Positions 38,933 to 49,696 of a stretch of DNA of 64,000 nucleotides are shown piece by piece. This stretch comes from Flavobacterium sp. JAD_PAG50586_2 (GTDB lineage Bacteria > Bacteroidota > Bacteroidia > Flavobacteriales > Flavobacteriaceae). A program made the position numbers and the translations under genes. A model generated the notes under the pieces. It made no database searches. It was not told where the DNA came from and saw nothing but the letters and a program-made list of their open reading frames with translations. Location of the stretch: contig CP096136.1 of NCBI GenBank assembly GCA_023213215.1, forward strand, positions 2,418,001-2,482,000. The letters run 5' to 3'. How positions within the stretch are numbered: position 1 is the stretch's first letter; every line of letters begins with the position of its first letter.

Positions 38933-39393
38933 TCACTTTTGTTTTTTCTTACAATATGGAATAAATTCTTGTAAATAACAAGCCTTATCTGTTTTAAAAA
39001 TACCTTTCTCAAATGCTTCTTTATGTAATTTTTGCAACTTCTTAAATCTTTTTTTCGAAGTCTGTCAACCTTTTTGAGTGTTATGAAATCATAAGTATCA
39101 CTTACCATCATTACGACATCTACTTCATCACATCTATCCGCAAGTTCTATGGCTAAAGGTTCTAAACCAGTAAACCTAAATGATAATTTATTCTCAAAAA
39201 CAGGTATTTCTATTTGAAAAAAACCATTCATATCTGTTTTACCAACTTCAACATTCTGGTTATTTAAAATTGATACCATTGGCATAAACTCTAATCGTTC
39301 ATCAATTACTCTCCCTTTAATTGTTTTATTCTGGCAATAAATACTACTTATTGAAATACAGAACACAATATATTTAATTAATACTTTTTTCAT
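38933..39393 (-). CDS. Putative immunity protein with carboxypeptidase-regulatory-like domain (frame broken once)
   Basis: The signal peptide (MKKVLIKYIVFCISISSIYCQ) is followed by a CarboxypepD_reg-like beta-sandwich: KTIKGRVIDERLEFMPMVSI, then VGKTDMNGFFQIEIP and LSFRFTGLEPLAIEL. As read, the end is abnormal. Adding one base to the T7 run at 39049-39055 gives KKRFKKLQKLHKEAFEKGIF and FIPYCKKKQK, with a stop at 38933-38935 and 153 aa. It lies 24 bp downstream of the orphan RHS tip on the same strand, exactly where immunity genes of polymorphic toxins sit, and its export suggests it would act in the envelope. Immunity function is inferred from position only. Confidence 0.65.
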
Positions 39394-39417
39394 TTTGATA
39401 TTTTATTTTGGAGTTTA

Positions 39418-41175
39418 TTAATTTTTTGTATAATTGAATTCCCCAGGTTCTGACTGCCCGCTAATTCTATACAATACAATAAAACTTGCATTGGGTATAG
39501 TTTGCAAGTCATGTCGACGAGCTTCAACGTCTTTTGAAATCTGAGGAGCAGATTCGGTAGCACCTAATTCCCCATCAGGATGAGTATGAAATTGTTGCAC
39601 CATATTATTGCCTGAATAATTAGCTCCATATTTTAATACTAACTCTCTTGGCGTAGCATTTGATGACGTATATGTATTATCAACATATTTACCTAACACC
39701 ATATCAGTAACATTTCCAGAACCATTAGATGAATATGAAAAGCCTTTAATTTCTTTTCCAAGATGCTCTGAAAATTGCATTGCAAAGGATTTAACCCCTG
39801 CAACAGATGGCTGACCTTTTCCTCCTGTACTAATCACTTGGTCTTTGTTTTTAAAGTTTTGCCCATCCTTAAGAATTCCTTTTTCTATACCATCAATAGC
39901 AACTTTACTCTCGCCTTTGCGATTTCTCTTTACTTCATCTTTAGAGTCTGTTTTTAATATCCTATCTGTCTTATCATCCGTAATGGCTACCAATTTAATA
40001 TCTCCATCTTTCGTCAACTTATAATCATCAGTTGCTTGCATTCCATCTGGGTCAATAAATCTAACTGGATTGTCATAACAATAGTTGTAAGGTGACCATC
40101 GTCTACTTTGCTCCGCCAACGGGTCTATATTCATCCAACGTCCAATCGCAGGGTCATAATTCCTCGCTCCATAATCGTACATGTTAAGCCCCAACTCGTC
40201 TTGGTATTCCTTTCCATTGTACTTATACTTATACGCCTTACTCCCCGTTAGCTCCCCAATTTCAGTCAACTCAGGAAACTCCTCCTTCTTTTGTAAATCT
40301 TTCGCACCGGCATTATAATTCGTGTGCTTCAGCCCAAAAGGGTAATAATGGTTCTCTTCCAATATCCTTAGTGTGAGTTCCTCTTCATCAGGATCTACAG
40401 CATAACTCATCCTTATATTTCCAAGGTGGTCAAGGTAGTTAAACACATAATTAAACCTTTTCTTAATCTTGCATTCACTGCAATGTATAACGTTAACATA
40501 GCCTTCTGCATGAGGAAAAAGCTTAGCTTCCCATCGGTATACTGAAAGCCATTCTGGTAATCAGTTACGGTCTCAGCGGCACTAATTGTTACGGTTTTAC
40601 GAACCTTCTGCCCGGCTGCATTGTAAAGGTATTTAATTTTATCCCCGCTGACAAAAATTATTTCCACCGGAAGGTTCAGGTGGTTATAGGATATCGAGGC
40701 AATCTCCTTGTTAGTATCGCTAATCATGTTACCAAAATTGTCATAGGTATAATCATCAGGAGCATAAGGAGTACTGTCATCATCTTTAAAACCCAGGCTC
40801 GATGTTGTAAAATCCTGCACCCGCATCAGTTGGTTTTTCTTGTCAGTATGATAGGTATATTCCAATTGGTCTATAGCAAACACTAGGTTCGACTCATCGG
40901 CATCAAAATCACCATTCCTGTTCATGTGCTGTATGTTCCCGTTTTTATCATAATCCATCTGTTCATCATACATATACGTAACCGGCTCCTGGCAATTAGG
41001 TTTTTGATACGTGGCTTTTTTAAGTCGGTTGAGTCCATCATACCGATAGCTGTATTTGCGCAGTACATTGTCTGTGTTACTTTTCCAGAAGGTTTCCGCG
41101 ATATTGCCATTATAAAGTGCCGGTACTATTTCATCATCACTTTGGTCATAATTAATCTTAAAGGCAAACAAATCC
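39418..41175 (-). pseudogene. Orphan RHS core fragment with HxHP (JAB/MPN-like) tip
   Basis: A truncated RHS gene lacking the N-terminus and signal peptide. The core part (41171 to about 40205) copies the full-length gene at 43393-44363 with about 98% identity. After the RHS-core landmark YDPAIGRWMNIDPLAEQ and DPDGM (residue 136 of the second ORF) comes a different 206-aa tip ending VQQFHTHPDGELGATESAP, QISKDVEARRHDLQTIPNA, SFIVLYRI. HTHP (His287 and 289 of the 40446 ORF) followed by S-x-D suggests a JAB/MPN metallopeptidase-like fold. The frame breaks at an A5 run (40516-40520), the same place as in the full-length copy. No start or promoter is visible, so it is probably silent, a donor for tip exchange, unless expressed from an internal start. 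Confidence 0.75.
40205..41175. repeat. RHS core duplication, copy 2
   Basis: Direct repeat of 43393-44363, offset 3188 bp, with only scattered substitutions (for example CTGACAAAAAT versus CTCACAAAAAT). The similarity stops at KYNGKE, about 165 bp before the DPDGM landmark, and at the junction with the dispersed element near 41175. Confidence 0.92.
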
Positions 41176-41189
41176 TCGGGTTCTTTTTC

Positions 41190-41366
41190 AGGAGCAGCAC
41201 TCTTATCTTTCTTTCACACATCCTCCCGCTATCCGCTACAATCTGTCATTGCGAGATTTGATATTAAGAGGAGAATGTCCAGTGGACATTAGGGTAAAGC
41301 AATCTCATCTCGTCTATGTTAAGCAATGCCAGGATTTCCACTACTATCGGGGCTAAAGAGAACGTT
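41190..41366. repeat. Dispersed intergenic element, copy C (with nested insert)
   Basis: GGAGCAGCACTCTTATCTTT ... CCTCCCGCTATCCGCTACAAT ... nested TGTCATTGCGAGATTTGATA ... AAGCAATCTCATCTCG ... CCACTACTATCGGGGCTA. It sits exactly at the upstream breakpoint of the orphan RHS core. Confidence 0.75.
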
Positions 41367-41938
41367 TGTCTTTCTTCTCAAACTTACCACTTTTCCAGTA
41401 TCACTATCGGATACACGAGGTATCATTTTCTATCATTTTACACGTTTTAAAGCTATTTCAAATGTAAAAAGGAGTGCAATAGTGCACTCCTTTTCGTGAT
41501 TAATTTTTGAATATCATTTGATTTACATAGTGTTAAGGGATGAAAAATGTGTCATCACTAACTTTGAAACATTACCTAGTGTTAAGGGATGGATAATAGG
41601 CATCACTAACTTTGAAACATTACGCATTACCGGTTGTCACATTTTTTTTATTTTTTTATTTTTTGTGACACTTTTTGTCACAAAATTTTTAAATAGGCTT
41701 TTTTTGTGACAAGAAAAAAAATAACACGGATGATGTAATGCCATACCTAATTCCGGTATCACTAACTTTGAAACATAAGATCTCATTTTCTATCATTTTA
41801 CACGTTTTAAAGCTGTTTCAAATGTAAAAAGGAGTGCAATACTGCACTCCTTTTCGTGATTAAATTTTGAATATCATTTGATTTACATAGTGTTAAGGGA
41901 TGGGGTATAGGTCATCACTAACTTTGAAATATTACCCA
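41341..41938. repeat. Long spacer repeat, copy 1 (downstream of the first immunity gene)
   Basis: Copy of 38323-38919 with the same internal hairpins (41467-41494 and 41827-41854) and the CACTAACTTTGAAACAT words. It separates the first immunity gene from the orphan module. Confidence 0.9.
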
Positions 41939-41949
41939 GGCGTATAAAT

Positions 41950-41979
41950 AAAAAACCACCTGTAAGCAAGTGGTTTTTT
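41950..41979 (-). terminator. Terminator after the first immunity gene
   Basis: AAAAAACCAC, loop CTGTAAGCAA, GTGGTTTTTT, about 20 bp past the stop at 42000 on the minus strand; T-rich on both sides. Confidence 0.85.
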
Positions 41980-41999
41980 AATTGTGCTATATTCTATTT

Positions 42000-42518
42000 T
42001 TATGGAGCAGTACTCTTATTACTAACTAAAGTCCATTTTTTCTCATTACATTGATATTCAAAGATAATTGTAGTCCCACCACCATTTACAAATTTATATT
42101 CATTTTTATAATAGATAACCTTAAAATTAATTATCGTAACTATTAATTTATTGTTTTCTAGATTAGGGATTATTTTCCAAGTATCAATCCCTTTTTTTAA
42201 TAGTTTAATGTTCTTTTTATTATAAATGTCTATTAGTTTAAACTTAACATTAATATCTTTTTGTAATCCTATTGAATAGGGATGATTATTACTATCTAAT
42301 AAATATATATTCTCGATGGAATGTTTGTAATTATCAATGTAATATTTCCAATTATCAGTTTTTATATTTTTACTTAGTTCTGATTGAAAATGATTATATG
42401 TTTCAATGGATTTAATAACAATTGTAGAATCAACTAATCGTTTATAGTCATCTACTTTAGTTTGTGAATATAAATTTATATTGATTGTTAAAATAGCTAT
42501 TAAAAAAATATTTTTCAT
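42000..42518 (-). CDS. Putative exported immunity protein for the RHS tip
   Basis: 172 aa with a signal peptide (MKNIFLIAILTININLYSQ) and no recognisable family. The mature protein is rich in Lys, Asn and Ile with aromatic residues (NWKYYIDNYKHSIENIYLL, WKIIPNLENNKLIV, YQCNEKKWTLV). Codon use is markedly AT-rich compared with the neighbouring RHS core, a usual sign of an exchangeable toxin-immunity cassette. It starts 6 bp after the stop of the RHS-JAB gene on the same strand and is followed by its own terminator. Immunity function is inferred from position; it could also be an accessory envelope protein. Confidence 0.65.
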   Translation of the reverse strand: MKNIFLIAILTININLYSQTKVDDYKRLVDSTIVIKSIETYNHFQSELSKNIKTDNWKYYIDNYKHSIENIYLLDSNNHPYSIGLQKDINVKFKLIDIYNKKNIKLLKKGIDTWKIIPNLENNKLIVTIINFKVIYYKNEYKFVNGGGTTIIFEYQCNEKKWTLVSNKSTAP

Positions 42519-42524
42519 GCTTGA

Positions 42525-45500
42525 TTATTTTTTTGGTGTAACAAAATTCTTTTGAGGAACGGTTGCAATTACTCCGGTATTATTATATATATAAACAGTA
42601 CCATTTCCTCTTGAAAAAACATAATTTACCTTACTACCACTGTTTTGAATATCACCACCTATATTTGATGGAGCATGATTAAACGAACCAGTTGTTGTAG
42701 AACCCCCTAGAGTAGTAGAAGACCCCATTCCTGAACCACCTCCTGTACTAGTTGAATTTGTCCCGCTAGGGTGAGAATGAAAAGTTGATTGAGAACTATA
42801 ACTGCTTATATTTATACTTGCTTCAGTATTTACTAAAGGATTTGCTACATCTCCTGGAGGTGACTGTACAACTGTACCATCGCTTTTAATTTTCCCTCCA
42901 TACTCTCTATTGTTTTCAGGTTTAGTTCCGCCATTACCGTTATCCTGATTTACTACATCAACCATAGATTGTCTAGTATCTGCACTTCCTTCTATTTCAA
43001 CACTGTTTTTATATGCAATGTCGTTATTTTGAAAAGCTTCAGTATTTCCTGAATTGGCTGTAATAAATCCTTCTGTTGCATTTTTATCAGATTTTGAAAT
43101 TCCTGCTGATGGAGCACCACTATCAAAACTTTTTTCAGTTGTCTTAACCACATATGCTTTACCATCATTTATACCATCGTTTCCTAAATATTTGCCTTTT
43201 TCATTAATAAAATCGCCATCTACACTCATTCCATCTGGGTCAGTAAATCGAACTGGATTATCAACACAGTAGTTATAAGGTGACCATCTTCTATATTGTT
43301 CCGCTAACGGGTCAATATTCATCCACCTTCCTAAAGCCGGGTCGTAGTTTCGTGCACCGTAGTCATAAAGGTTTAAACCAAGTTCATCCTGCCATTCCTT
43401 CCCATTGTACTTATACTTATACGCCTTACTCCCCGTTAGCTCCCCAATTTCAGTCAACTCAGGAAACTCCTCCTTCTTTTGTAAATCCTTCGCACCGGCA
43501 TTATAATTCGTGTGCTTCAGCCCAAAAGGGTAATAATGGTTCTCTTCCAATATCCTTAGTGTGAGTTCCTCTTCATCAGGATCTACAGCATAACTCATCC
43601 TTATATTTCCAAGGTGGTCAAGGTAGTTAAACACATAATTAAACCTTTTCTTAATCTTGCATTCACTGCAATGTATAACGTTAACATAGCCTTCTGCATG
43701 AGGAAAAAGCTTAGCTTCCCATCGGTATACTGAAAGCCATTCTGGTAATCAGTTACGGTCTCAGCGGCACTAATTGTTACGGTTTTACGAACCTTCTGCC
43801 CGGCTGCATTGTAAAGGTATTTAATTTTATCCCCGCTCACAAAAATTATTTCTACCGGAAGGTTCAGGTGGTTATAGGATATCGAGGCAATCGCCTTGTT
43901 GGTATCGCTAATCATGTTACCAAAATTGTCATAGGTATAATCATCAGGAGCATAAGGAGTACTGTCATCATCTTTAAAACCCAGGCTCGATGTTGTAAAA
44001 TCCTGCACCCGCATCAGTTGGTTTTTCTTGTCAGTATGATAGGTATATTCCAATTGGTCTATAGCAAACACTAGGTTCGACTCATCAGCATCAAAATCAC
44101 CATTCCTGTTCATGTGCTGTATGTTCCCGTTTTTATCATAATCCATCTGTTCATCATACATATACGTAACCGGCTCCTGGCAATTAGGTTTTTGATACGT
44201 GGCTTTTCTAAGTCGGTTAAGTCCATCATACCGATAGCTGTATTTGCGCAGTACATTGTCTGTGTTACTTTTCCAGAAGGTTTCCGCGATATTGCCATTA
44301 TAAAGCGCCGGTACTATTTCATCATCACTTTGGTCATAATTAATCTTAAAGGCAAACAAATCCTCAGGAGTACTCGCTTCAGACAATTGGCCAACATCAT
44401 TGATATTGGTAAGCCACCCTCTGATATTGTACCTATAATCCACTTTCTGCAATCCAACATAGGTAACTACATCGTCTCCGCCCACTTGTTTACTGATTAA
44501 CTGGCCTAAAGCGTCATAATCGTTTTTGGCAATCAGCTGCTCGTCCAAAGCATTTATTTTCTGCTTATGCAACAGCAGTCGATCCTGGTCATTATACTCA
44601 AACATATCCTTAACTGTATCCGTAGTAGGGCTACCATTGTATTGATGCTTGCCTAGGGTATACACAGCCCTTCCTGTAAAATCCAATTTGTTGTCAATTA
44701 TGGTACTCCCTGCCAGATGATTTTTTTGCGGGTACTTATAACCCTTCCTTTTGCGTCATAGGCAGTAGTTACTGTTTCTGCGAGAATTTCATTTGGGTCT
44801 GTTAACACTCTTGTCCACGATGTTGTTGCGAGGCCTTTAAGGTTAGGTGATACTGTTTCGCCCTCAATTGAAGAGGGAGGGGAAATGTATAAGGATTGCT
44901 ATAGTTATCATAACAATTTACGGTCAGCAGTTTAAAATCTGTAGGATAGACATCATTGGTATAATTGGTTGCTACTCCGTCAATGGTCACTTGTGAACTG
45001 GTGTATTTTTCTGCCCAAGAAATTATCATCATATCCTGGAAAGATTTCCTTCCCGCAGTATCTGGCACAACACCTTCATACCATCCGGTATAAATCCCTC
45101 TTCCAAAAGAATCATACTTGGTAATCAGCCAACCAACCGTACCCGATCCCCATGGATTTAATGCTGGTCCGGTCGCCACGGGCTTATCCTGATTGTTATA
45201 AACAATAAACTCCCAGCCCTTACCCGGAAGCTTCTTCTCCACCAGTCGGTTACGGCTGTCATATTTATATTGGTAGCATAAATCATCTAAAATCTGTGAC
45301 GACACATAATTCTGAAAATTAACCAGCGGAGGAATAACATACGTCAGATTACCATAATTATCATAGACATAATAAGTGTCATGGGCTTCATTTACCGGTG
45401 CGCCATTAACTATCGATATACCAAAAGTGCGCTTCAGTAATACCCTGCCTTCCTTATCCTTATATTCCTCAGTGGTGTTGGCTGTACCGTCACCTAGCTG

Positions 45501-46121
45501 CCAGTTTTCATTTTTGGTAATGGATTTGTACAATGCACCGGCAGGATAGTTACCACTATCTGTCAATTGTATATCATATAGGTCAACCGAACTGTTCCAT
45601 GAAGTGGATACGCCAAAAAGCTTCACGGCTTGATTACCGCTAGCTTCATTAGTTTGATAGTCAAGGTAGATTACATGTTTATTGTCCCAACACCAGCTAT
45701 CACCAGGAGCTGCTTGTCCACGAATCCTGTTTAAAGGTGAAGCTTCAAAAAGTTTCTCACTATAAGGAAAACCTGTTGTCGCCATGGTAGGAAATTGTGC
45801 AGTGCCGTAATAAACACCTACATCTGCCGGTGTCAGGCCATGGTAATTAAGCGTCGATCCAGACACTACAGGAAGGTATTCCTTGTTCTGCCTACCCCAA
45901 GCATCATAGGTAATAGTGGTAACAATGTCCTGTGTCGTTCCCGACTGCTTATGGGCAATCTGCTCCATGGGGCGACCCAGTCCATCAAAATACGTGATAC
46001 TGTACTTTGGGCTTGATCCAGCAGGCTCTCTGTATGTAGTGGTCTTAACGTAATTTTGGTCGGTACTTTGCCCAAAAGCAAAAACCGGAAATAGGGTTGC
46101 TAATATAAATAGTTTCTTCAT
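42525..46121 (-). CDS. DUF6443 RHS-repeat protein with HxHP (JAB/MPN-like) C-terminal domain (frame broken three times)
   Basis: A full-length secreted RHS protein, 1199 aa when repaired. The signal peptide MKKLFILATLFPVFAFGQ leads into a DUF6443 region (YVKTTTYREPAGSSPKYSITYFDGLGRPMEQ), then YD/RHS repeats (YDSRNRLVEKKLPGKGWE, YDGLNRLRKATYQ), the core NYDPALGRWMNIDPLAEQ and DPDGM at about 43227. The variable tip (about 233 aa) has STFHSHPSGT (His286 and 288 of the 43634 ORF), a Gly/Ser-rich insert, APSNIGGDI and NYVFSRGNGTVYIYNNTG, fitting a JAB/MPN-type metallopeptidase fold. Breaks: G4 at 44879-44882, T7 at 44721-44727, A5 at 43704-43708. Each is fixed by one base. The RHS barrel would enclose the tip; toxin activity is inferred from polymorphic-toxin families. 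Confidence 0.82.
43393..44363. repeat. RHS core duplication, copy 1
   Basis: Direct repeat partner of 40205-41175, lying inside the full-length RHS gene. Such a long identical tract next to variable tips is a substrate for homologous recombination. Confidence 0.92.
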
Positions 46122-46126
46122 GGCTC

Positions 46127-49100
46127 TTAGTTTTTATAATGATAAGCGTTCTCAGAAAGCTTGTTTCCGTCTGCATCTGTAACCGATTTCAATCTGCCAA
46201 AACTGTTATAACTATAATAGATGGTGTTTCCCCGTGGGTCAGTTTCGCTCGTTACCCCTATTAAAGGGTCATAAGTATAGGTAGTAATCAGGGCATAAGG
46301 ATAGGTTGTCCTCAGAGTATTGAGGGCAGTCCTTAAATTTTCTTCCGTCCCACTGCACGGAAACGTAGTACAATTATCAACATCAAGATTTGACAGGGAT
46401 AGAAGATTCGCAACCGTCGTGGTTCCTGCAAAAGCAGATAAGCTAAAATTCTCCAGTTTGGCAATAGGCTGTGATTTGTTGTAACCCCAAATGTAAGAAA
46501 CCTTAGTGCCATCAGCCTGCTGTACTTCTAAAGGATGACCATATTCATCATACTTACTATATTCAACTCGGTTCTCCAACGTCTGTGAATCCTTTGCAGT
46601 CTTGATAAAATTAGGAAGATAGGAAGTGTTTCCTGAAAATCCGTTGGAATACAGTATTTCACTTTTTGAAAGTAACGTTGAATCCTTGTAGGTCTCTATC
46701 CTTTCTATTTCGGATATGCGGTTTCGGGTAACAGCATCCCCGGAATGGTAAAAATATTTAGTCCTTAACAGTTCATTTTTACTGTTTTTGATGGAAGACT
46801 CCCTAATTTTTTTATTAAGCGAGTTGTACTTATATTTTTCTTCAGTTTCAACAAAATTAGGTAATGAACTGCCCGCGGGATAGAAATAATTCTTAGTGGT
46901 TTTGGTTTTAAGCTTTGCCCAACCAAATGCTTCTTCAATTAAACTATGCAAGGTAAAATCCCTCGGTGTTCCATAATAACAAAAGCAATCGCAGTTGAAT
47001 TTATCTGTTAAGAGATAATCGTTACAGCCATTCTCACTAATAAATAAAGGATGTTGAGCACATGTTTCAATGTAACTTTTATAGTTAAAGTAATATTCAT
47101 GATTGTACATATTTACAAAATCAATTTCATTATAATACGTTCTAATTCCGGTAATAGCAACACTTTCCTCGATGTCATAATCTAAAATGCTTTCCGTTAG
47201 TATTCTTGAAGATTGATCATAAACCCTTTCTTTTTTTAACAATCCTCTCCTAAAATCTATATTCTTTGTGGGTAAAAAAGGGGAAGACAGATTTTTAATG
47301 CCTATTTGCTCCGGATCAGTGATTGGGGAAGTATACTCGAACTCAGTCCAGCCATTACCTGTTTCCTTTACGGTTACATTCTGATAGCCAACATCAGCTC
47401 CTTGAGTCTTTATTGGATTTAGATTATTGAATGATGTAAATAAATTATAATGATAGCCTCCTTGATCATCCTTAGCAATTACTGCACCTGCTGGGATATC
47501 TCCTACCCCGTTGTATCCCCGGCAATACCAGCATTCTTTTTTAAACTTGTCGTAATTAAATTTTGGAATACTATAGGTTAAGGAACCACTGCTTTTTAAA
47601 GAATTTGAAAACGTAGAGTAGTTATAATGTCTTTCCTTTTCGGGTAACGGTGTTATAATGTAATTTTGATAATAGTCTTTTGGAATGTTGGAATCCTTAA
47701 AATACCCGATTGTTTTAATTCTATTACCCCCGCCATATAAATACTGATAATTATTAGTGTTTTTATTGGCGTAAAAAACATTGATACTGGAACTGATAAA
47801 ATCCGGATGGCTTCCGGGTACGGTAGAAATAAAGGTAACTTCGTAATCACCTGGTAGCAAATGTATAGTATAATACTTTTCAGTGGCAGTATCATTTTCA
47901 TCTGCTCCAAAAATAAATCCGCCAGTAGAAACACCACTTGCACCATAGATGATAAAATTATATTGAAGGGCATTAGTCCCTGAATGCGTTGCAATATTGG
48001 CTACAAAAGTCACATCCTGCGCTTCAGTAATAGAGAATAAATATCTCCTGTTGGTGGAAGCATTAAAGGGATGGGTATAAAAGGTTTCACCTTTCGTATC
48101 ACTATCCCAATTACTGACGTTAGCATCAAAATTAGTTAATGCTGTACTGCCGTCGTAGGAATAAGTGTTCGCTTCAAAATCAAAAATGGCACACCCGCCG
48201 GTTGGATAAGTCATTTTTTGAAGTAGTTCAGAAGTGCCGAATAGGGGATCTGGCTCTTTATTCAAAATGGAAGAATTATAGGGAGGCCTAATGTTGAAAT
48301 AACCCCAATAATCCATTCCAACATATTCAGGGGCTGATGAGGGATTGATATTTTCCCTGTATTCTAAAGTATAATCTTCGTTCAGGGTTTCAGCAGGATT
48401 TACGAAAGACACCTTATCAAGGATTAATCTTTTTGTTTTGTGATGCTGTAACCGTGTTCCAGCTTAACTTTTTTAATTATTGCATTACTTGAATCCTTTA
48501 CCGTCAAACCTTTAAAAAGATAACAGAGTTCTGATAAATGAAAGTTAGCATCTTCCCTTCCCTGGATATAGTTGAATTCAATCTTAGCCTTTCCGGTAAT
48601 CGTTATTTTACTAATTTTTTTACCGCATTTTCTCGTTGATTTATTGTTGAATTATAAGTGGAGTAAGGATTAAAATTTGTAACCCCAGTCCCACACGGCC
48701 CTAACAGATAAAAATCCCTGGGACTATATAAATTCCTTGTATAATCTTCATTATAGTAGGTAATACTTGAATCATGTGTAATCTCCACCATTGGCGCAGT
48801 ATATAATATATCAACAAGTATATTTCCGTTAGCATCAATAATCTTGCTTAAATGAAAAGCGCTTTGGAAAGCGTAGGAGCCACCTGGGATTAGTCCGCTA
48901 TCCTCGCCACTTATTCGGGAAGCAGAAATTGAAGAGGTGTGGACGGTCGTAGTTTCGGCCACATCAAAAATATATTTATAGCCCTTTTCATCATGTATTT
49001 CAAAGGAGGTAGGCTTATAAATATTTTGTGGGTTGCCATAAATATTTTTAATTTTTACCCTGTACTCATCTAATGGAGTTACAACAAGTTGATTAAGCGA

Positions 49101-49691
49101 ATCCTTTTTTATGTAAAATCTCCCAGTCTCTCCCATAAAATTGAATTGCCATAAGTCATGCTCAGTATCCAACCTTCCTCTGACCTGTGCATCCCATAGA
49201 AACTCGTCTATAGTATCATAGGCTGTTGTATTTTCATCATTAATTTCATTAATGATTTCATAATATTTGTTTTGAAAATTTCCTACAGAATTATGGTACA
49301 ATCCAATTTTTGCTTCCTGCCCCATTTCAAATATATCATCGGGCTTTCCTTTAACGGTTCTTGAAATAGTACCTCCTGCAAATAAGCTCCATCCCAAGCC
49401 AACGTCACTGGAACGTTCTGATGCTGCGACACCGGAAGGATGGTATTTGAGCGAGATATCCATATTTATATCTTTTGAAAGTGTCGATGAGCTGTACAAT
49501 GGTATCGAAATATCTGGAATTCCAGTGTAATTACTCACAGGTACTTCTTCAAATTTCATCAAGGCTGCAACTGTTGGCGAAGGTGGAATTATAGTAGGTA
49601 AATCCAACTTAATTGGCGGCACAGCTGTCCCTTGCGCTAACAGATAGATATTTTGCAACAACACTACAAGCAGTAAACAATATTTTCTCAT
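46127..49691 (-). CDS. RHS/SpvB-like secreted protein (frame broken twice)
   Basis: 1188 aa when repaired. It has a signal peptide (MRKYCLLLVVLLQNIYLLAQG), then PPSPTVAALMKFEEVPVSNY and TGIPDISIPLYS, the standard N-terminus of Bacteroidetes RHS/YD proteins, a long beta-rich body, and C-terminal YD repeats (KYDEYGHPLEVQQADGTKVSYIWGYN, YDPLIGVTSETDPRGNTIYYSYNSFGRL). It ends before an RHS core and tip. Breaks at a T7 run (48615-48621) and a T5 run (48430-48434) are both fixed by one base, giving VKKISKITITGKAKIEFNY and KQKRLILDKVSF. It ends 5 bp before the DUF6443 RHS gene, and both starts share a TAAGAGCCATG context, so the two genes probably make two halves of one secreted RHS assembly. Confidence 0.8.
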
Positions 49692-49696
49692 GGCTC

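Noticed and set aside
37877..41938. CRISPR array
   Set aside because: The short repeats are not regularly spaced by unique spacers of similar length, and no cas genes are present.
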